NCBI GenBank assembly: GCA_030374765.1
Contig: JARGXX010000080.1
Location: 992,001 to 1,056,000, forward strand
Source: Agarophyton chilense
Taxonomy: Eukaryota > Rhodophyta > Florideophyceae > Gracilariales > Gracilariaceae
Direction of reading: 5' to 3'
Length of the DNA: 64,000 nt
The first letter of the stretch is position 1; each line of letters starts with the position of its first letter. Positions 20,801-31,890 of this stretch are shown here, in pieces. The notes beneath the pieces are model-generated. The model made no database searches. It had not been told where the DNA came from and worked only from the letters and a program-made list of their open reading frames with translations. The position numbers and the translations under genes are program-made.

Positions 20801-22921
20801 CTATTCTTTTCCCTGTACAGGGTCCTGGTCGGGCGAAGGCCCGACTTCCTCGGCAACGAGTGCATGATTCTGTTGCACGGTAGCTACCGCAGGAGCGGGT
20901 TGAGATCCACCAGCGTGGTTTGGCGCTGGTGCGGCGCGTGCCGGCTGAGCCGGTTTGTACTGAGAATTCGGAGTGTGAACCAATGCGTTGGGGAAGTCCG
21001 TCTTCGCGGGGAGATATGACGTGAGTGGCACGGAGCCCTTCTCCTGCGGGGAGAGGGCTTCGTAATTATCCACCACTTGCGCCATATCGCGTAGCGATAA
21101 AACGCATTGCGGGGAGGTGTGCCCGCGCTCGTAGCACAAGTGGCACACCAACGTCACTCCCGCGTGTCGCGGTACGGCATTCCGAGCATCGGTGTATCTT
21201 CCGGGTTCCCGGTTTCCAACCCATCCAGGGCACTGACTTCGTGTCATTCCGTTCGAGTACGGCATACGGGGGGCCAGAGTGCGGCGGTCATTAAGATAAA
21301 AGACCTGCCCGTTCTCCGTGTCCCTTGCGGTTGAGTCAACCGAGCCATCCGTCGTCGACAGTAATTCCGTTGTCGGAATAGATAAACCATCGTGATGGAT
21401 GACATTCATATGGTCATAACCCTGTTGGGGGATGCCATCCGTCGCAAATGACGGTGAAGAAGAGTCCGACTCAAGCAGCAATGCCTTAGCGGCCTTCGAC
21501 CGGGTTACCGGATTGCGTGTACGTAGTGCATCTCCCTCTGCGCGGGCAAACTGTACGAGTTCAAGGTAGGTCACCTTCGGCTCTTGTTCCCTGTAACGGG
21601 CTACAAGAGTCTTGATGGCTGCATCCAAGCCATCAATGAACATCGTACAGCGTTCTCCAGCGGGGTATACATTACCACAACGGTGGAATGCCTTATTCAG
21701 GCGTACCGAGTAATCGGTCTCGAGCTCGCCGGAGCGTTGTCGAGTGTCTCGCAAAGCGAGTATTGCCGCTTGTATCGCGGAGTTGGTTGCGTAGGAACGC
21801 AGGAGGTACTGCACGGCTTCGGGCCAGCAGGTCACACCCCCTTCGGAGGCTCGCGACGAGCCCCGAACCGACAAAAACTGATCTTCAGCGACACCCCGTA
21901 GAAAGTAGGGTAGCGCCACGTAGGCTTGTCCTTCGTTCATTCCGAGTATATCGGCTTCCGCTACAAATCGGTGTAGGAAATCCAAGACCAGAATTGGATC
22001 ATCCCCAGTAAATGACTTGTTACGAAGTGAAAGCTGCATCCACTTGATGCAGTCTTTCACTTTACCCGTGTCACGCGGTGTCCGACCTAAAGAGGAATCT
22101 TCTAGCCGGTAATACCAGAAGGACAGGAGTGTCCTGTACAGAGGGTTGGTGGGCTTCAAGGGTTTGAGGCCCGGATGTCGCCGACTCTTGGGGTGCGACT
22201 GGATGGCCCCGTAGGTGGCAGAGGACCGCTTTGAGCGGGAAGAGCGCCCATAACGATCCTGTGGTTCATTGCTCACCGACGAATCGGAACCCTCCGAGTC
22301 ACTCGGTTTACCGTGCGACTCAGATGATGAGTCGGACGGGTGTCCGTGCTTACGATTAGAATCCCGGTTCTTCCGGCTCTTCCGGTTCCGCGACTGGGTC
22401 TCTCGATGAGAGACAACCGGTCTAGCCGCGTTCGCGGGCGAGGTTAACGTCCTCTCGACCGACTCAAGTCGGCTTCGGAGACGCTCGAAGCGATTCTCCA
22501 TACCTTCTGCGAAGGAAGACGGAGCGCCAAAACACTCGAGTAGTGTATTGACGTCCGACCGCAATACGCGGATATCCTCGGCTAACTCACTTGGAGGGGG
22601 GTTAGCGAGGCTTCCTCGTAAAGAGGTGAACTCCCTCGAGAGGGTATTGTGAGCAGCCCGCAGGGAGCGGAGCTGCTCTTCCAAGCGTACAATCCGCGCT
22701 TGGTCGACCAACCGCGGAGGCGGAGAAACCACCGTGGCGACGGTCGTTAACCCGGAATCGGGCTGCGGGTCTTCAGTGCCGGTGACCTGTATCTCCCGGG
22801 AATCCGGTGTTGGAGCCAGGGCGTGTGGAACATCAGTGCCCCTGGCATCACCGCTTTTGCGGGAACGGCTGCGTGTTGTAGGACGCTCCATGCTAGGCGG
22901 TTTCCTTGGCATTGGCCACAC
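20801..22921 (-). CDS. Gyp1 gag
   Basis: 706 codons open. The N-terminus is basic and is followed by a coiled-coil region (residues ~75-165). A Ser/Arg/Lys-rich stretch and the central gag domain (residues ~260-450; FLHRFVAEADILGMNEGQAY) match Gyp2 gag. A CCHC zinc knuckle, CHLCYERGHTSPQC, lies near residue 595. The stop lies 35 bp before the pol frame. Confidence 0.87.
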   Translation of the reverse strand: MWPMPRKPPSMERPTTRSRSRKSGDARGTDVPHALAPTPDSREIQVTGTEDPQPDSGLTTVATVVSPPPRLVDQARIVRLEEQLRSLRAAHNTLSREFTSLRGSLANPPPSELAEDIRVLRSDVNTLLECFGAPSSFAEGMENRFERLRSRLESVERTLTSPANAARPVVSHRETQSRNRKSRKNRDSNRKHGHPSDSSSESHGKPSDSEGSDSSVSNEPQDRYGRSSRSKRSSATYGAIQSHPKSRRHPGLKPLKPTNPLYRTLLSFWYYRLEDSSLGRTPRDTGKVKDCIKWMQLSLRNKSFTGDDPILVLDFLHRFVAEADILGMNEGQAYVALPYFLRGVAEDQFLSVRGSSRASEGGVTCWPEAVQYLLRSYATNSAIQAAILALRDTRQRSGELETDYSVRLNKAFHRCGNVYPAGERCTMFIDGLDAAIKTLVARYREQEPKVTYLELVQFARAEGDALRTRNPVTRSKAAKALLLESDSSSPSFATDGIPQQGYDHMNVIHHDGLSIPTTELLSTTDGSVDSTARDTENGQVFYLNDRRTLAPRMPYSNGMTRSQCPGWVGNREPGRYTDARNAVPRHAGVTLVCHLCYERGHTSPQCVLSLRDMAQVVDNYEALSPQEKGSVPLTSYLPAKTDFPNALVHTPNSQYKPAQPARAAPAPNHAGGSQPAPAVATVQQNHALVAEEVGPSPDQDPVQGKE

Positions 22922-23018
22922 CGTCTCGACGGAAGAATAGAAAGCAAACCGGTGAGACCGGAGAAAACCCGTTAAACGGAAAACAACCTCAGAGAGGACA
23001 CAAGCGGTCTAGACTTCT

Positions 23019-23032
23019 AAGTCGGGAGACCA
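23019..23032 (-). other. Gyp1 primer-binding-site candidate
   Basis: TGGTCTCCCGACTT read on the minus strand, 3 nt inside the 5' LTR. The identical 14-mer is present in Gyp2 2 nt inside its LTR. The tRNA it matches is not identified. Confidence 0.7.
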
Positions 23033-23035
23033 ATT

Positions 23036-23901
23036 TGTAGGACAATGCCCCCAAGGGGGAAAACCTACGAAGACGTCCGGATCCTCCTCTCACGAGGTAA
23101 CCGGCGCGGTAGAGCCCTCCCAGGGATCGGCGCGCAATGCCGGGTGTAGGCCGGAGCCGAACCGTCGCGACGGGCGCAGGGAGGCTGAAAGAAGCCGAGA
23201 ATATCCGCCGAAGCGGTGCTTGCGTATCCTCTGAGGAGGCAAAACCCACGAGAGTGGCGAGCACGACAGGTGTCAGTGCGAGCCGCAAGAGCGGGAATTG
23301 CCCAATGAAGGGGAGGAAAAGGGAAGGAAAATGGGAACGGAGGCAAGAGGGCGAGGTTGACCACGAGTCGCAAGAGGGGACTCGGGAATGGCCGGCACTG
23401 CCGGGTGTAGCAAACCGTATACACGGGCGGAACCACGAAAGCGGGAATAGATACCCAACACACGAACGCTGCTTGAACGTCCAAGGGGGTTGGGAAGCCG
23501 TGCACCACGGGAAATCCCTCCGTAAGGAGTTGTATATCCGCGCAGGCGGTTCGACCCAGAGCCAAGATCTGGAAGACCAAGATCACCCTTTTTGGGGAGA
23601 CTTTATTGGACCGGCGGCCGCGAGGCCGGCGGCCTTAAGTACTGTAGTCACCGTAGAATAGAATAAATAAAGTCTATCCTAAATAGCTAAATGTCCGTCT
23701 AACAAAAGGGGCCAATCTGGCGGCCACGTGTCGCGCGGGCGCTGCGGCCACGTGTATGGCACCCGGCCCCGCCGGTGCATCATCGGCGTTCCGGTTGTCG
23801 CCGTGAAAACGGATTACTCCTACTCATAACGAGGTTGCACGCCGGAGGCTCCGGAAAAAACTGAAGTCCCCAAAAACCTCCCTGGAGGACGTTGCTCTTC
23901 A
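23036..23901 (-). repeat. Gyp1 5' LTR (866 bp)
   Basis: Pairs with 14,327-15,192 at equal length. It should carry the promoter for gag-pol transcription. Long ORFs inside it are repeated in the other LTR and are not genes. Confidence 0.93.
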
Positions 23902-24335
23902 ATTATCGCCATTTTAAGTATCTTAAACTCTTTTGTACTGTTGTGAGACATAATGGTTCGAGACGTAAAATTGGATACTATATGGCATTCCAGATGCAAT
24001 AAGAGCAATGAAAGGGTATCGATGCTGCAACGTATCTGCACAGAACTCAATTGAACGCGTACTCCGACGTGAGTGCAAGGACATTGTCAGCTTCAGAGAT
24101 TGTGTCCGATCGAAAGGGCACAAGAAAGACTGAAAGGTAGAGTCCTAAAGAGTAAACCAGAACGACGCAGTGAGGGGAGAGCAAGCCCTCAGCGGAGAGG
24201 GCTATCTTTTCCTGATTTAAAGTTGCCCTCCATAGTCCATCTCACAAAATCCCCTACGTAGACAATGAGCGATAACTCACAGCTTCTAAAAACGTGTAAG
24301 ATAACGGCACTTGAGACGAGCGAAGACTCCGGCAC
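23902..24335. other. Flank of Gyp1, no gene seen
   Basis: 434 bp of host or relic DNA. It contains a GC stem, GCCCTC-AGCGGA-GAGGGC, near 24,188-24,205. Nothing else is recognised. Confidence 0.35.
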
Positions 24336-24897
24336 CTATCTGTGGCAGACGAGATGTATTGTTGGCTGGGAGAATCTTAACCTAGACATTCGCCAAAGCC
24401 CATAAACCGGTGTCTGAACCGTGACCTGAAAAATTATCGAGCGGCACAATATTTTCCTGTTCGGAGTTCTTTCCATGAACGTATCCAGACGCTTCAACCA
24501 GTCAAAAAAGTGATAGTCATCCATGCCTTCTTTTTTAAAAGCTTAGTCGAAGCCCAGTTCTACCCCTGTTTTCTTTTTGAAACATCGAGGTTTTTTCGCG
24601 TTTCCAATAAACAAGAGAGGAACTTTTTCTGTATTGGATGCATTTGCACAAACTAGAAGTGTAACCTTCTTTTTGTCTTTCTTGTGTCCCTGCAACGCTG
24701 TTTTACTTATTGTGCGATCAGAAGGCATTGAAAAAGTTAGACCTGTTTCGTCAGCGTTCCACAAATCCTTTCTAGCCAATAGCGCACACGTGGCACAAAT
24801 CTCTGTCAGTTGTTCTTTCAGAGCTTACATATCGGCATCATCTGCTGTAGAGCAACGCCCAGTTAGGGGATACTTGAAGATGCAACTCATAGAATGA
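24336..24897 (-). pseudogene. Pogo/Tigger-type DDE transposase relic
   Basis: The minus strand encodes the core of a DDE_1 transposase of the Tc1/mariner superfamily (pogo/Tigger branch). NADETGL carries the first catalytic Asp; DRTIS, VTLLVCANASNTEKVPLLFI, KKPRCFKK and FFDWLKRLDTFM...NRKIL follow in the family order. The two pieces are in one frame, with a stop between GFD and AFKKEG at about 24,543. The usual second Asp stretch (LLLDN) has decayed to unrelated residues. The N-terminal HTH domains and the termini are not found. It is a dead DNA transposon fragment. Confidence 0.8.
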
Positions 24898-27134
24898 GGA
24901 TTGAACCCTCCGAGGGTTATGACTATGATCCCGTCTAAGGTGTGCTGCGGTGGCACTGTTTTCTGGTTAGAGTTCGCCTATGACGTGAAGATTCGGATGG
25001 CCCATTGTTGGATTGGCCCCGTGATACACGTGGCTTAATTTTGGCACCGATTTTTGGATATTTGTTAGAACGTTGGACTTTTGGGCCCTGACAGTGGGAT
25101 CTCCACGTGTATGGCCCTGAGCAGGTGTGCACTACTGTAGAGTTTAGTTAGTGGGCCCTACTTAGGGAGACGAGATCTGACAGTCCGAAGCTCAAAGTAA
25201 ATGGTAACCAAGGTTGGTCTTCGATACCTTTAGAGGTTCTTCGTCGCCATCGTTTCGGCCTTACAACCCGGAACGGGCTCTGGATAGCAATACCTGCGTA
25301 GGGACACGACTCCACTTGGAGAGTGCCCACGTTTGGGTTCCGTGCAACCACCCCCTTGGGACCGCTCAGACGACCTGCGTGCACGATACCCCGTGGGGGT
25401 TCTGCTTACTTGTTGCGTGCTTTTTGTGTTTTTTTTCGACGACAGGTTTTCGCCCCTGTATTGGGTTTCTTTTGTTGTTTCGCACCTTTTCTGGTTCTCG
25501 GGTCCGGTGCCTGTTAGTGCCCGACCCTCGCCCCGTTTTTCCTCTTCGCCGGATTTTCCCCATTCTTTGGGATACCCATACCCATTCCCGATCCAACTGT
25601 TTCTACCCCTCACCTCCGTCGGTACTGCCGGAATCCCCCGTGGGATTTACACCCCACACTACGGGTGGAACGGAAAGCTCTGTCTCTGAGTCTGCCTCCC
25701 CCAGGGAGCAAGGCTTCGAACACCTTGAGAGCACTTCCCGTCGCCGGGTTTTGCTCCACATCTGCCTCAAAATGCAATTTATGAGACTTCAGGTTCCACA
25801 TATTTTGAAATCTCCACAGCCAGGCGGCAGAAAATTTAAATTTGGCGCGAGACCTTCCGTAGAGCAAATTGTTGCCCTTTTTCAACAACCGAGTTCCCTC
25901 AGCACGAATGATTTCACTTGTTGAACATCTTTTTGTTGTTCTGATCAGTAACCCATTTTACAAGCTGCTTTTTCAACGCGACTTGTGCCAGTTGGCTGAG
26001 ACGTCTGGCATTGTTTGTATGAATTTCGCCAGGTTCAGAAATGGCACTGAAGAGAGGAAAAACAACAGGACGTGACGGTCTGAAAGAAAGTATGAATTGA
26101 ACACTTGCCCACTCAGTAGCTCCGGCATATAAGAGCGAGTTGATTTTCAGCGCTTTTTTATATCCACGTGGACGGCAAAATGCTGTTTATTGGCGAGGTA
26201 GTGTCTTGGCATGGTCAAGTATCTTTTCAAACGGCCGTGACGTATGTAGACCTGTAGAAAGATTATATTCCTTCAGCTCTATATAAATATGAGTGTAAGT
26301 TTCCATCGTTTACAGCGGTTGCTGTTTCAGGTTCAGTCTATTTTTCCAAACAGATGAAAGTCACTTAATCGAGGTAGCAAAGTGCTTAAATATGATTCAA
26401 TAATAAAGATTTTTAAATTCTGTTCCAGGTGGGACGTTCCTTAGGACTAGGAAGGACGCAACGGCCACTACGGTGCAATTTTGATGGTTATTATCTTCGT
26501 GGATGAAGGCCCGTTACTTAGAGCGAGGGTTTCCTTACGTGAAGGTTCCTTGTGGCAAAGGACTACTGTAATGCATGAATGCGCAAAACCACAATTTCAA
26601 AATGTATTCCTTTCATTTGAGTGACAATAGAGAAAACAGGTAAAACCATAAAATCTAAGTATTTAGTAATCACATCCCTTATGCCGACAGTGGTCGATGT
26701 GTTGATCAGCTTCAGTTTTTGGGTATTTACATCCAAGGCAACTGCTGATCGATATAATAATCACCAGAGCCGTTACGTTAGTCATCTTTGAGGCTCTACA
26801 AAGTCCTTATAATGGATTGTATCAAATCATTAATATCATACCTGGAATGTCTGCAGCTTTCCGGGCATTCTCGATGTTACAGACTGTACATACCCGGAAT
26901 TCAACAACCTGGTTGGCACATTTCAGGAAGTAAATTTTCATTGAAATTAAAATGGCAGAAATCTGCAAAGATTATTTCACTAAAGATGCTGAAATATGGT
27001 GCATTGGGGAAGCTTCAGGTGGTCGGCAGCATACCGATCATCACTGGCAGGGATTCGTTGTCTGCTCTTCTCAACGCAATTCAACACCGATATCCTTTTC
27101 CTTCGAATTCCTTCGTTTGCACTACTGAGTGACG
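24898..27134. other. No supported gene; possible decayed repeat
   Basis: About 2.2 kb. A 236-codon plus-strand frame (25,214-25,924) and a 127-codon minus frame (25,230-25,613) overlap in GC-richer DNA at 25.2-25.7 kb, but neither resembles a known protein, and the local composition shift suggests an old repeat. The rest is AT-rich. Confidence 0.35.
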
Positions 27135-27746
27135 ATGGCTGTGGTATCTGAGGATAAAGTAACAGCCTCACCAAATGAAACCGTACCTCCTGACACGAGT
27201 GCCTCCTTTAAAGCAGATTTCTCTGTCTCCGCCGAGCCGCTTGCGCATAATGGAGGTCCGCATTCGCCTTTAAAGGCAGAGGAAGACTTGATTCTTGTTC
27301 GAAATATATACGCCGCTAAGGCTCATGTTTCTTCATATGATCGAACACGCAAGCGGTCGGAGGAAGCTTGCGTCAAGATCAACGATAATCCGATGAGAGA
27401 TATCACGATCGCATCGAAAACGCATCAAGACCGATATAAGCGACTAAAAGAGTATTTCGAAAAAGGAGATGACGATACGCAGCTGTGGTCTGGTGTGGCT
27501 TTTGGGGAGATTAGCGAGCTTCACGACATTCTGTAACTAATGCGTGAAGCACGAGATGCCATACTGACTAAGAAAAAGGAGAAGAAGAGCGCTGAGAAAG
27601 AGAAAGAATACGAAAGGGAACGGATTGGAAGGGAGCTGGTTGCGATGGGACTTAAAAGGAAAGAAAACGTGGGAAGGATGATATTGAAAGGGAAGATGTA
27701 TCAAAGGAAGGTAGCGGAGAAGAAGAGAGAAAAAAAAAGAGTCTGA
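27135..27746 (+). pseudogene. Myb/SANT-like DNA-binding protein of a Harbinger element
   Basis: The ATG at 27,135 opens a frame whose residues ~50-130 (EEDLILVRNIYAAKAHV, KTHQDRYKRLKEYFEKGDDD) have the Myb/SANT-like trihelix pattern found in the second protein of PIF/Harbinger transposons, where it helps bring the transposase to DNA and to the nucleus. A TAA at 27,534-27,536 interrupts, then the same frame continues with a Lys/Glu-rich coiled coil to 27,746. Further coiled-coil-like residues continue in another frame to ~28.0 kb. It is divergent from the neighbouring transposase in the usual two-gene manner. Decayed copy. Confidence 0.6.
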
Positions 27747-28304
27747 TTAATCGAGCTTATGGTATGGGTGGGGAGCTCGCGATGTTTGGTGCTCATTTGC
27801 CAGAGGCGGAATTGCGAAGGGTGGATCTCGAGAGAGCTCAGCTGGGCTTCCAACAGAATAAGGATGCCCAAGATCGTGAATAGCGGGAGAAAGATCGATA
27901 AGAGTGGCGGGAGGAGAAGTAAGCGGCACAAGAGCTCGAGCTTGAGAAGTTTCGAATCAAGTTTCAGGCGACGGAGGGTGAAAATGAGACTTGAAGGGGC
28001 CGTCAACATGAAATGCTTTTTGTGTTTTGGGAGCGAATTTACTCATTGATTTTTGCGATGCGACTCCAGTACCTTACGATCTTCTCCTCGTAGAGGGCAC
28101 CCTTCGGGGGCCCTCCGGGGGCCGCTAAAGAGACCACTCGCTTTGCGCCCTTGCCCCGCTTGGGGCGTGGACTTTTTCCTCGCCTCCTCGGGACCCTCCG
28201 ATGACTGAGTTTAATCTTTGTGATCTATATACTCCTCTTCTAAAACAGGTGGCCAACATTTGAAGTAAAGCGCTATTTGGTTGGGCTAGATGAAATTACG
28301 GAAG

Positions 28305-29198
28305 TTACTTAGCAACATCGTCGATAGTTACAGTAAACCGACGGGCGACTCCAGGACCTTTATTTTTTCTTTTGAAGTCAACGCTAGTAAAGTACGTCCT
28401 AACTTCTTTGAATCTCCATTCCACGGTTATGCGTCCACCAGACATCGCTTTGTTAAGAGCTTTACGGCACGTGAGGAGGTTGATACCCTGAATAAGTAAC
28501 TCCAAGTATCAACGCCGATTGTACCCAGTATCTGTTGCTACCTACCTCGAGCACATCGGGTAAATTCGATTTCAGACCAATCATTACATATAACGTCCAG
28601 TCATGCCAACGCCCTTCAAGAGAGCCACGAGGGTGAATGATCAACCCCTCTGGTGTGTTCCCCGCCTGGAACTTAAGCGCATGTTTCTTTTTATGTCCGT
28701 TGAAAACCACTCTTTTTCTTTGTTGCTCGTTTCCTTTAGAGCTGGTGGGCCCTATTACGGTGGCCTCAACAAAGCCCATACAGTTTTCGTGAGCATGGGA
28801 TTGTCATGATTAGATTTAGCGTACTCTGGGGCTTGCTCTGCCATGACTTCTTTGTCATTCCGCTCCACGATTAGATGACCTCTGTTTTCCTCAAAGTGCT
28901 CTCTGCCTTCCCAGAATATTTCGGAGAGTTGGGGCTGGTATCTGCCGAACATTTCCTCAAGATCATTCCATTGTACCTGTGACGCTAACCTACGCAGTAT
29001 CACACACGCTGCTAGTGAAGTATCGACAACGTAACTATTTCGCTTCGTTATTGTCTTCTCAACTGGCCAGCCAAACGCTTTTACAACTGTTATTATGTCC
29101 TGCTTTCGAAAGCGAAAGAGCAGGAGAACTATTCGGACGTTTTCTCGGTGTAGGAACCGAAACGTCGCTGGACGCTCTGTTCCATCGCCCATTTTCAC
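28305..29198 (-). pseudogene. PIF/Harbinger (HARBI1-like) transposase relic
   Basis: Three consecutive segments on the minus strand follow the family order. The N-terminal helical domain is at 29,198-28,755 (FRKQDIITVVKAFGWP, LRRLASQVQWNDLEEMFGRY). The DDE core is at 28,779-28,462 (MGFVEATVIGP, VFNGHKKKHALKFQAGNTPE, GSLEGRWHDWTLY). The C-terminal end is at 28,505-28,305 (LNKAMSGGRITVEWRFKEV). The frame changes between segments 1 and 2 near 28.8 kb and between 2 and 3 near 28.5 kb. The first acidic residue expected in the FVDGT motif reads E here. An inactive relic, or a gene with unrecognised introns. Confidence 0.8.
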
Positions 29199-29637
29199 AT
29201 TGACAGCTTGTGTCTCTTCGATTCGAAAAAAGCGTCTAGCATATCCTGAAGAGCGGGAGATGTAGAAACATAATCCAATAAAAAAGATGCAAGTTGGAAT
29301 TCCGTTGAGTACATCTCTTTGAAGGTGAAGTAATGTAGATTTTTAATCGCCCCCTATTTTTGGGTTTCTATTAAAGAAGTCTTTTTCGGAAACCTTAATA
29401 GATGGCATGGGTATCCGACTCTGTATCCACGTGGTACACGATGTAGTATGGGAAATGTTGATTGTGATGTTGATGGTTGCACATGCGGGAATTTCACCCA
29501 GGCGCCCTAACAGTGGGTTTGCAACGTGTTTGAACTGCGTGTAGTGTGCATTCTATTCGATATTAATTATGGTTAATTTTTCGGTGGAACCTACCTATAT
29601 GATGTAAACATCGACCTGCACACGATTCAGTAAAGCG
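29199..29637. other. Spacer between Harbinger relic and MITE
   Basis: 439 bp, AT-rich, nothing recognised. It may include the unplaced right end of the Harbinger element. Confidence 0.3.
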
Positions 29638-29952
29638 TCTGTGTTTTCGAAATGCCAGTTTAAGTGCTAGTTATGCCATTTTTATGCTAGTTCGGTGCAA
29701 GTTTTTTTAATGCATATCTCGTAAACCATTATTTCTCGCATATTTGCATTTTTCATTAATAAATACATGCTTGATGTTCTAGTTTAACAGTCCAAATGCT
29801 AGTTTGCAGGATGGAGTTTCCAAACTAGCATAATGGAATGTTAAACTAGCACACAAAACACGTATTTCTTAAAGAATTCTTTAAATATGAGAAAAATTTT
29901 GGATAAATTCACAAGATATAATAGCACCAAACTAGCATTCCAAAAACTTAGA
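29638..29952. mobile_element. MITE related to the 9.5-kb TIR transposon
   Basis: The left end TCTGTGTTTTCGAAATGCC matches the left TIR of the large element (TCTGTGTTCTCGGAATGCT). The right end contains AACTAGCATTCC, the same inner right terminus. Both elements share TTGGATAAATTCAC near the right end and many CTAGTTT/AAACTAG subterminal copies. It has no coding capacity and is 315 bp long, so it is a non-autonomous derivative. No target duplication remains visible. Confidence 0.7.
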
Positions 29953-31890
29953 GGAGTTCTTTGAGTAACATTCTCTATCTAGAGCTCCGAGCCATGTTTC
30001 TCACCGTATACTTTGGTATACAACTCGATTAGGAGTGTATCAATGAATGGTCCCAATAAAATAGCCCTTCAGAGGTGATCAGAAAGTTTTCCTTGCCCTT
30101 TTCTTTGGTATAATTGGCTTCGGATTGTCAGAGGGCTATTTCAAATTTTTTTTCATTTATAGAGATATTTTATAGACGCTATTGGTTGTCGTCACTTTGC
30201 CTACGGACCTGTTTCCGCTTTTCGCACGATCTCGTGGCTCGCTTCAGTTCTCGTTGTTCTGAGCCACCTCCCTTGCTGCGGTTTCTTTATACCCGCCACT
30301 TTCATATATTCCGAGAATTTCTCTGGGTTTTTCTTATTTCATCCTAGTCCCAATTTCTGTCTCGATTCCTCTCTTCAGGTATAACTAGCAACCGTCTCCG
30401 GTGTTAAATTCGGCTTTTCTTCGCCTTTGCTCACAAAGAGAGACTTTACTGTAGAGTTCCCTTCTCAGCGAGAGGGACTTGGAAATCCCGTAAATCTTCT
30501 CCTTCGCGGGTTTCTTTATACATAAAGCACTTTTTGAAAGAAAAATTGAAAGACCCGTGGCCATTCCTGCAAAAATACTTTTTTCTCAAATTGAAACCAT
30601 TCTATGAGTTTCATAATCAGAACCGATGGATTTGCGAGGTACTGTTCTCAAAAAATTAGTTTAGAAATATTTCACGAAACAGGATTATTTCTCAAAATCC
30701 TTTGTTTTGGAGCTTTAAAAAGTCACTGCAATCGTTTTTTCATCTTTTTGTACATGGAAATACGAGATTTTAAGATGCTTGTTTAAACTACGTCTACGGT
30801 AGCACTACCATACCATCCAAATCTTGAAAATATCTACGATGGCTTCAAGAAGGCTACCTTGGTTATTTAGCGCACCTGAACTGCATCTACCACAAACCTC
30901 GCAACAACCTCCGCATAAGTCTTAGAATTTCCAAACAATCGATCATGGTTCTTCATTGACTGTCGAACCAAAATTTTGCGTCTGTACTACTTCAACCCAC
31001 ACACACCAGTCTTCGCCACAATGTGGCGAAACAGCAACAGCCCTTTTTTCTTCCGCTTTGGTTTACGTTATTTCTAAGGCCTCTCTCTTGACCGCTGGGC
31101 TTTTGTTTTTATCCTTTCTGTGCGTCAAGCACAGGTGTCTTTTGCCGAGTATTTACCTCAATCTTCGGCTCCTTAAATATATTTTCTGCTTCTTGTGAGA
31201 CATGCTCTGAAAGCCTGTCTTGAACTGTACAGTATTCTGTAGGCGCTCAGAAATCGTAAGCAGCAGACTCGGACTTAAAAGGAGCTCTTTAAACGAGTTC
31301 TTCTTTGGTTTCGAGTGCCATAAAATTCTTCAATTCGTCAGTCTTGGGTTTTCGAACAGTTGTAGTTCTGGAGGGTCTGGATTCATAAACTAATGAGGGC
31401 ACCGTGCACTTTTTCTCATTAGGAATCTTGTACCTTATGTAGAACCTGGTTGTGAAGGAAGTCAAATCCACTTCTCTAAACGAAGACTTGGTTACTAGAA
31501 CGGTTACAATGTGGTACACGCATGCAGTGTATAAAAAGTTGATGCGAGTTGTTGTTGTCTAAAGAACTGCAAGTTTGCTGAACTCATCTCGCAACTACTT
31601 CAAGAATTCTTTGAAGGTCACGTTGATCTTTCGATCACATGAGTACAAATGTATGAGGTGTTGACCAGCTTCGGGTCAGAAAAGCATTTGTTTGTCACGC
31701 ACTCTATCACACACCGTGTTTCTGTTTTAGATGGGTGGCCTTCGATAGTATGCATGTATGACTGCAGAACTCACACATGTGTTTTGACAAACGTGTTCCC
31801 ATGTCTCATGAACCCTTCTAATGTTTTCTTTTTCCATAAACCTACTCGCTATTCTCTTCTACACTTCCTCGTGTGGCGTTTAATGTGATA
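29953..31890. other. AT-rich stretch without genes
   Basis: About 1.9 kb. Short frames only. There are T-rich tracts and no repeats or RNA genes that I can support. Confidence 0.4.

Larger units (their letters stand above)
14327..23901 (-). mobile_element. Ty3/Gypsy LTR retrotransposon, chromovirus type (Gyp1)
   Basis: A 9.6-kb element in minus orientation. Two 866-bp direct LTRs, each TG...CA, differ at about a dozen positions by eye (roughly 98-99% identical), so the insertion is young. A PBS-like TGGTCTCCCGACTT lies 3 nt inside the right (5') LTR and a G-rich polypurine tract abuts the left (3') LTR. Flanking pentamers TTTAT and ATTAT form an imperfect target-site duplication. Parts: gag, then pol (protease, reverse transcriptase and chromodomain recognised), plus one long ORF on the opposite strand between pol and the 3' LTR. 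The three ORFs are open, but I do not recognise every domain of a full pol, so it is probably a non-autonomous copy. The element is visibly GC-richer than its flanks. Confidence 0.93.
27135..29198. mobile_element. PIF/Harbinger DNA transposon relic (two-gene type)
   Basis: A Myb-like gene on the plus strand and a DDE transposase on the minus strand face each other across about 560 bp of partly GC-rich spacer (27,747-28,304). I could not place terminal inverted repeats or the expected 3-bp target duplication, so the true ends probably lie somewhat outside these coordinates. Confidence 0.65.

Noticed and set aside
24880-24960. tRNA-like segment with GGGTTCAATCC on the minus strand
   Set aside because: A T-arm-like sequence exists, but the acceptor and D arms do not pair; not a tRNA.
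25214-25924. 236-codon plus-strand ORF
   Set aside because: No family resemblance, overlapped by other open frames on both strands in a GC-richer patch; I cannot support it as a gene.
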